Part shown: piece after piece, positions 58,168 through 64,000 of the stretch
Position numbering within the stretch: position 1 is the first letter of the stretch
How the letters are laid out: each line of letters starts with the position of its first letter
Source: Tessaracoccus sp. SD287
GTDB lineage: Bacteria; Actinomycetota; Actinomycetes; Propionibacteriales; Propionibacteriaceae
DNA length: 64,000 nt
Assembly: GCF_017355265.1 (NCBI RefSeq)
Contig: NZ_JADIJQ010000012.1
Coordinates: 25,965 to 89,964 of the forward strand
Direction of reading: 5' to 3'
The notes under the pieces: model-generated
What the model was told of the DNA's origin: nothing
The model's database searches: none
Seen by the model: the letters and a program-made list of their open reading frames with translations, nothing else
Position numbers and translations under genes: made by a program

Positions 58168-58821
58168 GTGAGTGCACAAGGCAGCAGTCGAAAGTCCGGT
58201 TCAGGACGTGCCGGGGCGCGTCGCTCGGGTGACACTCCCCGCGTGCGGGCAGCGTCGCGGGCCACCGACCGTGCTGCCCGCGCCACGACCAGCAGCCCGC
58301 CGCCCAGCACGTCCCGCGCCGCGGCGCCCGAACCGGTCGATACCCGACGAGGACGGGGGCTGGCCATCACCCGCCGCGCCGTGGCGGTGGTGGTGGTGCT
58401 GTTCATCCTGCTGTTCAGCTACCTCAACAGCCTGCGCGTCTACTTCCGCCAGCAGCAGCAGATGGCCACCGCCCAGGTCGAGATCCAGCAGCGCCAGCGC
58501 GCCATCGAGCAACTCGAGGACGAGAAGGCCCGCTGGCAGGACCCGGACTACGTCAAGGCGCAGGCGCGCAGCCGGCTCGGCTGGGTGATGCCGGGCGAGG
58601 TCGGCTACAAAGTGATCGGCGCCGACGGCAAGCCCCTGGGCCAGGGATCGGAGCTGGAGAACGAGTCCGACCTGCCCTCGGACGAGCACCGGGTCTGGTG
58701 GGAGCGGATGATTGGTTCCATCAAGACCGCCGACGATCCCATCCCCACCGACCAGGCGCCGACCGCGGAGCCCACCGTGAAAGCATCGACACCAGCACCG
58801 TCCCCGAGCCCGAGCAGGTGA
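58168..58821 (+). CDS. ftsB: FtsB/DivIC-like septum formation protein
   Basis: A 217-residue single-pass divisome protein. A long basic Ser/Ala/Arg-rich cytoplasmic N-terminus (~1–65) leads to one membrane helix (VAVVVVLFILLFSYLNSL ~73–90). A coiled coil follows (QVEIQQRQRAIEQLEDEKARW), then the GWVMPGEVGYKVIG segment typical of FtsB/DivIC. The C-terminal tail is acidic and Pro/Thr-rich. GTG 58168 has CACACT at 58156–58161 with a 6-nt spacer, so it is probably leaderless despite standing after eno. It corresponds to Rv1024 of the mycobacterial locus. Confidence 0.88.
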   Translation: MSAQGSSRKSGSGRAGARRSGDTPRVRAASRATDRAARATTSSPPPSTSRAAAPEPVDTRRGRGLAITRRAVAVVVVLFILLFSYLNSLRVYFRQQQQMATAQVEIQQRQRAIEQLEDEKARWQDPDYVKAQARSRLGWVMPGEVGYKVIGADGKPLGQGSELENESDLPSDEHRVWWERMIGSIKTADDPIPTDQAPTAEPTVKASTPAPSPSPSR

Positions 58822-58822
58822 G

Positions 58823-59362
58823 ATGACCGAGAACACGCCCACACTGCCAGGGCTGACGCCGATGAGCGCGCTGGACCGCGACATCATCGAGGCCCAACTC
58901 GGACGCGAACCGCGCGGCGTCGCCGGGGTCGCCTGGCGCTGCCGCTGCGGACGTCCCGGGGTGGTGGCCACCGAACCGCGACTGCCCCAGGGCACCCCGT
59001 TCCCCACCATCTACTACCTGACCAACCCGCGGATCACGTCGGCGGTCTCGACGCTGGAGGCCAGCGGGCTGATGGCCGAGATGTCGGCGCGGCTGCTCGC
59101 CGACCAGGACCTGGTCGCCCGCTACCGGGCCGCCCACGAGTCCTACCTGGCCGACCGGGCCGTGCTGGGAACGGTGCCCGAGATCGAGGGCATCAGCGCC
59201 GGGGGCATGCCCACCCGGGTGAAGTGCCTGCACGTGCTGGTCGGGCACTCCCTGGCGAAGGGCCCCGGTATCAACCCGCTGGGCGATGAGGCCGTCGAGC
59301 AGCTCGGCGACTTATGGAACAAGCCCTGTTCCGACGAGTGTGACGCCAGGAGCCAACGATGA
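58823..59362 (+). CDS. DUF501 protein
   Basis: A 179-residue DUF501 protein, function unknown but always next to ppx in actinobacteria. Seen: DIIEAQLGREPRGVAGVAWRCRCGRPGVVATEPRL-type N-terminal block with Cys-x-Cys-Gly (~20–54), FPTIYYLTNPRITSAVSTLEASG (~58–80), and GGMPTRVKCLHVLVGHSLAKGPGINPLGDEA (~130–160). Conserved Cys, His and Asp residues suggest a metal-binding enzyme. AGGTGAG precedes ATG 58823, 1 nt after ftsB. Overlap with ppx is ATGA. Confidence 0.9.
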   Translation: MTENTPTLPGLTPMSALDRDIIEAQLGREPRGVAGVAWRCRCGRPGVVATEPRLPQGTPFPTIYYLTNPRITSAVSTLEASGLMAEMSARLLADQDLVARYRAAHESYLADRAVLGTVPEIEGISAGGMPTRVKCLHVLVGHSLAKGPGINPLGDEAVEQLGDLWNKPCSDECDARSQR

Positions 59363-60273
59363 GGATCGCTGCCATCGACTGCGGCACCAACTCGATTCGT
59401 CTGCTGGTGGCCGACAGCCGCCCCGACGGACGCCTCGAGGAGGAGGCCCGGCGCACCACCATGGTGCGCCTCGGCCAGGGCGTGGACGCCACCGGCGAGT
59501 TCCACCCCGACGCGCTGGCCCGCACCTTCGCGGCCTGCGACGAGTACGCCCGCATCATCGACCAGCTCGGGGGAGTGGACCGGGTGCGCTTCGTGGCCAC
59601 CTCCGCCGCCCGCGACGCGGCGAACTCCGCGGTCTTCTTCCAGGGGGTCCACGAGCGCTTCGGCGTGATGCCCGACATCGTCGCCGGCGCCGAGGAGGCC
59701 CGGTTGAGCTTCAGCGGTGCCTCGGCCGGGCTCGAAGCCCAGGACGACCCGGTGCTGGTGATTGACATCGGCGGGGGCTCAACGGAACTGGTCCGCGGCT
59801 CCGAAGGGGCCATCGAGGTGGCCGAGAGCCTGGACATGGGCGCGGTGCGGCTGCGGGAACGCCTTCTGCACGCAGACCCGCCCACCCCCGGGCAGGTGGC
59901 CGAGGCCCGGGCCCACGTCGGCGCCCTGCTGGACCAGTGCGCGGTGCCGCTGGACGGCATCGGCACCTTCATCGGTGTCGCCGGCACGGTGACCACCATG
60001 GGCGCGGTCGCCCTGGGGCTTCCCGCCTACGACCGCTCGCAGGTGCACCACACGGTCATCACCCCCGAGGTCGTGCACGCCACTGCTGCCGACTGGCTGT
60101 CGCGAACCGTCGAGTCGCTGCGCACCATTGCCTCGATGCACCCGCAGCGCGCCGAGATCATCTGCGCGGGCGCGCTGATCCTCGACGAGATCGTCACCCG
60201 GGTGCAGCGTCCGCTGGTGGTCAGCGAGTCCGACATCCTGGACGGCATCGCGCTCGACCTGCTGAGCCAATGA
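59359..60273 (+). CDS. ppx: Exopolyphosphatase / pppGpp phosphohydrolase
   Basis: A 304-residue short Ppx/GppA-family protein of the actinobacterial Ppx1/Ppx2 type with an ASKHA fold. IDCGTNSIRLLVAD (~5–18), FVATSAARDAANS (~77–89), EEARLSFSGA (~112–121), IDIGGGSTELVRG (~135–147) and the adenosine-side VAGTVTTMGAVALG (~207). The C-terminal helical domain of long Ppx is absent. It degrades polyphosphate or hydrolyses pppGpp. CAGGAGCC precedes ATG 59359, and it overlaps DUF501 by 4 nt. Confidence 0.92.
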   Translation: MRIAAIDCGTNSIRLLVADSRPDGRLEEEARRTTMVRLGQGVDATGEFHPDALARTFAACDEYARIIDQLGGVDRVRFVATSAARDAANSAVFFQGVHERFGVMPDIVAGAEEARLSFSGASAGLEAQDDPVLVIDIGGGSTELVRGSEGAIEVAESLDMGAVRLRERLLHADPPTPGQVAEARAHVGALLDQCAVPLDGIGTFIGVAGTVTTMGAVALGLPAYDRSQVHHTVITPEVVHATAADWLSRTVESLRTIASMHPQRAEIICAGALILDEIVTRVQRPLVVSESDILDGIALDLLSQ

Positions 60274-60302
60274 GCTGGCGTCGTCTCTAGACTGCTCACC
60301 AC

Positions 60303-60376
60303 GCCCTCGTAGCCCAACCGGCAGAGGCAGGCGGCTTAAACCCGCCCAAGTGCGGGTTCGAATCCCGTCGGGGGCA
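60303..60376 (+). tRNA. tRNA with UAA anticodon (Leu by the code), class I shape
   Basis: A 74-nt cloverleaf: acceptor GCCCTCG/CGGGGGC (one T·G), D stem GCC/GGC, anticodon stem GGCGG/CCGCC with loop CTTAAAC, T stem GCGGG/CCCGT with loop TTCGAAT, discriminator A. The variable region is only 5 nt (CAAGT). A tRNA-Leu should have a long variable arm, so this is an unusual body for that anticodon. TAGACT at about 60287–60292 is a plausible -10. Confidence 0.85.
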
Positions 60377-60512
60377 CCCCTGACGCGCCCCTGGGACAAA
60401 CCATCCGTGGGATGACGGCCCCATTGGGGAACGCTGGATAGAATGTGTCCGTTCCTCGAGACCGTGCGTGCGGCCGAGGCCGCACCACCTTTGGCCATCA
60501 GAGAGGCTTCCC

Positions 60513-61361
60513 ATGGGCAACCCCATCCTTGACCGGATTGACACCTTCAACTCCCGCCAGCCGCAGCAGTTCGGCTACCAGCAGGGCTACGCCCCGCCGG
60601 GGTTCCAGCCGCAGGGCTACCAGCAGCAGGGCTACGGCCACCCGCAGGGCTACGGCCAGCCGCAGCAGTTCCAGCAGCAGCCGCAGCAGGGTCTGATGAC
60701 CTTTGACGACGTCATCGCCAAGACAGCGGTCAGCCTGGGCATCGTCGCGGCCGTCGCCGCCGCTGCGTGGATGCTGATCCCCGACGCCCTGATGCTGCCG
60801 GCACTGCTGTTGTCGGGCATCGTCGGTTTCGTCACCGTTCTGGTGGTGGCCTTCAAGAAGACGATCAGCCCGGCCCTGGTGCTGGCCTACGCCGTCTTCG
60901 AGGGTGTCTTCATCGGCATGTTCAGCAAGCTGTTCGAGTCCTGGTACCCGGGCATCGTCAGCCAGGCGGTGATCGCCACCTTCGCCACGGCCGGCGTCAC
61001 CCTGGCCGCGTACCGCTTCTTCAACATCAAGGTCACCCCGAAGTTCCGTCGGGTGGTCACCCTGGCCACCATCGGGTTCGCCGCCGCCATGCTGGTCAAC
61101 TTCGTGGCCTCGATGTTCGGCCTCAGCACCGGTCTGCGCACCATTGGTGGCGACATGTCCCTGCTGGCGCTGGGCATCGCCGCCCTGGGTGCGGTGCTCG
61201 CGGTGATGAACCTGATCACCGACTTCGACGCCGTGGAGCGTGGGGTCGCCAATCGGGCACCGGCCAAGCAGAGCTGGGTCGCGGCGCTGGGCATCACCGT
61301 CACCATGGTGTGGCTCTACACCGAAATCCTGCGCATCCTGAGCTACTTCCGCAGCAACTGA
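60513..61361 (+). CDS. Bax-inhibitor-1/YccA-like membrane protein
   Basis: A 282-residue protein. The first ~60 residues are a soluble Gln/Tyr/Gly/Pro-rich tail with repeated QGY units (PQGYQQQGYGHPQGYGQPQ). Seven membrane helices follow with EGVFIGMFSKLFE (~135–147), IKVTPKFRRVV and MNLITDFDAVERGV near the end, the pattern of the Bax inhibitor-1/YccA family with acidic residues in the last helices (Ca2+ leak or pH sensor in relatives). TAGAAT (60439–60444) is a -10; GAGAGG precedes ATG 60513. A hairpin follows the stop. Confidence 0.88.
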   Translation: MGNPILDRIDTFNSRQPQQFGYQQGYAPPGFQPQGYQQQGYGHPQGYGQPQQFQQQPQQGLMTFDDVIAKTAVSLGIVAAVAAAAWMLIPDALMLPALLLSGIVGFVTVLVVAFKKTISPALVLAYAVFEGVFIGMFSKLFESWYPGIVSQAVIATFATAGVTLAAYRFFNIKVTPKFRRVVTLATIGFAAAMLVNFVASMFGLSTGLRTIGGDMSLLALGIAALGAVLAVMNLITDFDAVERGVANRAPAKQSWVAALGITVTMVWLYTEILRILSYFRSN

Positions 61362-61382
61362 GGCACGCTGCACCACCACGGG

Positions 61383-61412
61383 CCGGCGGCCGGGAACACT
61401 CCCGGCCGCCGG
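61383..61412. terminator. Bidirectional terminator hairpin
   Basis: Perfect 12-bp stem CCGGCGGCCGGG (61383–61394) and CCCGGCCGCCGG (61401–61412), 6-nt loop, then GTTCGTTG. It lies between the convergent Bax-inhibitor-like and Nudix genes. Confidence 0.8.
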
Positions 61413-61427
61413 TTCGTTGCGTCCGGG

Positions 61428-62123
61428 CTAGTTCGCGGGGACGACCGTGGCGTACTTGTCCAGGATCGAACGCGACCCCGACGTCCACGGCAACGACCGC
61501 CAGTGCCACAGCGGCACCCACTCGGAGCGTTCGGTGGTGCCGTCGACGTCGAGCACCACCGGGTCGCTCGGCGCCACGCAGGTCGCTGAGTAGAAGATGC
61601 GCAGGGCGTGGAAGTCCTCCAGCACCCCGTTGGGGGCGCGTCCGATCCAGTGGTCGGACTGCAGATCGAGCAGCTTGTTGATCCGGACGTGTTGACCGGC
61701 CTCCTCCAGCACCTCCCGGACGACGGCGTCGGCGGGGGACTCGTGCGGGTCCAGACCGCCACCGGGCAACTGCCACAGGCCCGGCACCGCCGTGCGGCCC
61801 GAGCACTCGGTGCCGAGCACGCCCCGCTGCGAGCGCACCACCGCGTAGGCGGCGATGCGCTGGTTGAGCACCGGCTTCTCGCCGGCGGCAATCACCAGGG
61901 CAGGGTCGGCGCCTCGCTGCTTGACCCGTGGAGGCCGCATCCGGGAGGTGCGCGGCGCCACTCGAGCGGTGATCACCACCTCGCCGTGCACCAGCTGGGC
62001 GCTGAGCAGGCCCTGGATCACCCAGCCCGCCCGCCAGAAGGCAAGCTTCGGATGCAGCCCGTGCTCGATGTCGACCCTGACAAGCTCATGGGAACCCGGG
62101 GAGGCGACACCAACGATCTGCAT
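61428..62123 (-). CDS. Nudix hydrolase
   Basis: About 231 residues. The Nudix box GGGLDPHESPADAVVREVLEEAG (near residues 120–142 from this start) is complete, with G, E, REVxEE and G in place. It therefore hydrolyses a nucleoside diphosphate linked to X. Upstream of the domain is a ~65-residue N-terminal part (VRVDIEHGLHPKLAFWRAGW…). I put the start at ATG 62123; there is no good ribosome-binding site, and GTG 62126 or a far upstream start (to 62318) is possible. It converges with the Bax-inhibitor-like gene. Confidence 0.82.
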   Translation of the reverse strand: MQIVGVASPGSHELVRVDIEHGLHPKLAFWRAGWVIQGLLSAQLVHGEVVITARVAPRTSRMRPPRVKQRGADPALVIAAGEKPVLNQRIAAYAVVRSQRGVLGTECSGRTAVPGLWQLPGGGLDPHESPADAVVREVLEEAGQHVRINKLLDLQSDHWIGRAPNGVLEDFHALRIFYSATCVAPSDPVVLDVDGTTERSEWVPLWHWRSLPWTSGSRSILDKYATVVPAN

Positions 62124-62307
62124 CACGAACCAACTCACTAGCTCTGGGGACGGAACGGGACGCCAAGGCCACCCGCGGGGCGGGTCGATGACTGAACCGT
62201 AGTCAACGCCGCGTGCCCCTATCACCAACCACCGTATCGCTGTTCCCCTTCCCCTACAGTGAAGCTGAGCAAGCCCGGAGGGCATGGCGGGGCGAAGGAG
62301 CGGTCGG

Positions 62308-63165
62308 ATGGATTTCAATCAGGATGCACTCATCAACACTGGCTCGGTCACCAGCGGTGGTGGCGGCGGTCGTGGTGGTGGTCTGGCCGTCGGCGGCATC
62401 GGCGGCATCATCATGGTGGTGCTGGCCCTGGTGCTGGGGCTGAACCCGGGCGACCTGCTCGGCGGGGGTGGGGCCACCGATGATCCCGGCCAGAGCAACA
62501 GCGAGTGCCGCACCGGCGCCGACGTGCAGCGCAACCCCGACTGCCGGTGGCCGGCCTACATGACCTCGATGGAGCAGTACTGGTCGCAGGCCCTCAACGG
62601 CTTCCAGGCGCCGACCATGCGCACCTTCAGCGGCGGCGTCAGCACCGCCTGCGGCCAGGCCAGTTCCCAGGTGGGCCCGTTCTACTGCCCGGGCGACTCG
62701 AAGATCTACGTCGACACGGCCTTCGTCGGTCAACTGCTGGAACAGTTGGGCACCCAGAGCTCCTACGCCGCCGAGGCCTACATCGTCGGCCACGAGTACG
62801 GCCACCACATCCAGAACCTCACCGGGGTGCTCGCCAAGAGCCAGGACGGCAAGACCGGCCCGACGTCGAACGCGGTGCGGGTGGAGTTGCAGGCCGACTG
62901 CTACGCCGGGGTCTGGTTCAAGTGGACCTCGACCAACACCGACGACGTCATCGACAACGTCACCGCCGACGACCTGAATCGCATCGTCGAGGCCGCCAAG
63001 GCGGTGGGTGACGACCACATCCAGGAGCAGTCCGGCGGCGGGGTGCGACCCGACGGATGGACCCACGGCTCGTCCCAGATGCGCAAGTTCTGGGTGCAGA
63101 AGGGTTTCCAGTCCGGCGACCCGAACCAGTGCGACACGTTCAGCACCGACGAGTTGGGCCAGTGA
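62308..63165 (+). CDS. Neutral zinc metallopeptidase (YpfJ family)
   Basis: A 285-residue protein. After MDFNQDALINTGSV and a Gly-rich stretch (GGGGGRGGG) comes one membrane helix (~30–50, IGGIIMVVLALVLGL), then an outer domain. Zinc motif HEYGHHIQ (~residues 161–168) and the later acidic VELQADCYAG (~185–194) supply the third ligand, the signature of the putative neutral zinc metallopeptidase family. Four cysteines in the outer part likely form disulfides. AAGGAG lies 8 nt before ATG 62308. Substrate is unknown. Confidence 0.9.
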   Translation: MDFNQDALINTGSVTSGGGGGRGGGLAVGGIGGIIMVVLALVLGLNPGDLLGGGGATDDPGQSNSECRTGADVQRNPDCRWPAYMTSMEQYWSQALNGFQAPTMRTFSGGVSTACGQASSQVGPFYCPGDSKIYVDTAFVGQLLEQLGTQSSYAAEAYIVGHEYGHHIQNLTGVLAKSQDGKTGPTSNAVRVELQADCYAGVWFKWTSTNTDDVIDNVTADDLNRIVEAAKAVGDDHIQEQSGGGVRPDGWTHGSSQMRKFWVQKGFQSGDPNQCDTFSTDELGQ

Positions 63166-63182
63166 CGCCGGGCCGGTGAGTC

Positions 63183-64000
63183 TCAGACCTCGTCGGTGAT
63201 GTCGCGGCCCATCATGTCGGTCACCATCGTGCGCCCGTCCAGCGTGAAGCGGATGGTCGGCAGCGGACGACCGTCGCGGCGGTCGATCACCCAGGTGACC
63301 ACCGCGTCCTGCGGGGCACCCCACTTCATGGGCAGGGTGCGCATCTCTTCCAGCAGGACCGCGATGTCGACGTCGGAGGGGCTGAACGCGTCGGAGGTGG
63401 CTGCCTCGCTGCGTGAGGTGCGGAACGCCGGCACCATCCGCTGACGGGTGACCCGCAGCGTGGCCTGGGGATCCTTGGGGTCCACCGACTCCGCATAGAG
63501 CGACTCCCGGGTCAGCACCATCGAGGTCAGCTGGGTGCGTGAGGCGATCGCGTCCTGCATGGCCTCGCGCAGGCCCCAGTCGGTCAGGAAGTCGAGCCGG
63601 TTCACCGTCGACGCGTCGGGACGGAAGAACACCGGCACCGACTCGGGGCGGGTGGTGACCACCATCATCACCGAGCCGGGTGTCTGCTCCACGATCTGCA
63701 ACTCCTGGGCAGCGGTGCTGCCGCTGATCTCGGCCGCCTTGGTGAACAGCGCACCCACGTCGTCGATGTTGAAGGCGTCGGGGTCGAAGCTGGACTGTTC
63801 GATGTACTCAATGTCGGAGTCGGTCTCGGCGATCTGCCCCTGCGTCCACCGCCAGGCCTTGGCGCGGCGGCCGTCCAGTGCCGACAGCGTCGCGGTGGTG
63901 GCAGTGATGTCGATCTTGATGACCGGAAGGTTGGAGGCCTGCTGCAACTGTTGGACGGCCTTGCGGGCCTCGCCGGGGACGGTCAACTCCGGCCAGACGG
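63183..64000 (-). CDS. Unknown protein, N-terminus outside the window
   Basis: At least 272 residues remain open to the window end (the reading frame passes 64000 as VWPELTVPG…). The visible part has no signal peptide or membrane segment. Recognisable features are only a regular α/β alternation, an acidic central area (QIAETDSDIEYIEQSSFDPDAF) and a C-terminus ending DMMGRDITDEV. I do not recognise the family. The missing upstream part may hold a membrane anchor. It converges with the zinc peptidase gene. Confidence 0.65.
   Translation of the reverse strand, partial: VWPELTVPGEARKAVQQLQQASNLPVIKIDITATTATLSALDGRRAKAWRWTQGQIAETDSDIEYIEQSSFDPDAFNIDDVGALFTKAAEISGSTAAQELQIVEQTPGSVMMVVTTRPESVPVFFRPDASTVNRLDFLTDWGLREAMQDAIASRTQLTSMVLTRESLYAESVDPKDPQATLRVTRQRMVPAFRTSRSEAATSDAFSPSDVDIAVLLEEMRTLPMKWGAPQDAVVTWVIDRRDGRPLPTIRFTLDGRTMVTDMMGRDITDEV

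Noticed and set aside
60580..60690. Tandem repeat or CRISPR-like array in the Bax-inhibitor-like gene
   Set aside because: The repeats are in-frame codons for a Gln/Gly/Tyr-rich tail with irregular spacing and no spacers.

Overview
This 64 kb window is from a very GC-rich actinobacterium. The signs are pervasive GTG starts, 4-nt ATGA/GTGA gene overlaps, many promoters consistent with leaderless mRNAs, and a core gene order also known from Mycobacterium (Pmt–rsmI–tatD–rsmA–ispE … glmU–prs–rplY–pth–mfd–mazG … eno–ftsB–DUF501–ppx). The polyol cluster described below, combined with this core, points to Propionibacteriaceae. That family assignment is an inference from gene content, not from a marker gene.

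Layout. 1–5.6 kb: an Hsp70-like protein, a cupin, a small methyltransferase, tRNA-Ala, a TetR regulator divergent from a SnoaL/NmrA pair, and two small proteins. 5.6–16.6 kb: a hydrolase, a DUF222/HNH protein, a HAD phosphatase, an MFS transporter, a GT4 glycosyltransferase, an NMT1-type ABC importer with a fused permease, a DUF2231 protein and an APC permease. 16.7–20.8 kb: a lipoprotein divergent from a membrane Ser/Thr kinase, then protein O-mannosyltransferase. 20.9–37.3 kb: conserved housekeeping genes for rRNA methylation, isoprenoid, cell wall, nucleotide, translation and repair functions. These are interrupted by a GH4 glycosidase, two unusual-looking accessory genes and a tRNA. 37.3–56.7 kb: an accessory metabolic island placed between mazG and eno. 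56.8–64 kb: eno, ftsB, DUF501, ppx, a tRNA with a UAA anticodon, a Bax-inhibitor-like protein, a Nudix hydrolase, a zinc peptidase and a partial gene.

The island holds a class II aldolase, a CbbY-type phosphatase, a GntR/HutC regulator, a fused E1 and an E2 of a 2-oxoacid dehydrogenase, two FGGY kinases (one glycerol-kinase-like, one erythritol/xylulose-kinase-like), an iron-type glycerol-1-phosphate-dehydrogenase-like protein, a RuBisCO-like protein, a TIM-like isomerase and a zinc alcohol dehydrogenase. The near-palindrome TATACATGTATA, or its ACATGT core, recurs in front of the aldolase, the GntR/E1 pair, the kinase/RuBisCO-like pair, the isomerase and the kinase/dehydrogenase pair. The simplest reading is one GntR-controlled regulon for a polyol or short sugar, with tetritol or erythritol as the leading guess. 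The exact pathway, especially the role of the RuBisCO-like protein, is not one I recognise.

The most unusual structural signal involves two unrelated-in-sequence DUF559 nuclease-like genes (31481–32323 and 50467–51336). Each is bracketed by a pair of 70–71 nt imperfect palindromes (arms 18–19 nt, spacer 33–35 nt), and each pair has its own arm sequence. In both loci the nuclease stop codon lies inside an arm. A fifth element of the same dimensions (16601–16668) has a third arm sequence and no nuclease beside it. No insertion sequence, prophage or CRISPR array was seen. No gene-free stretch exceeds about 260 nt.
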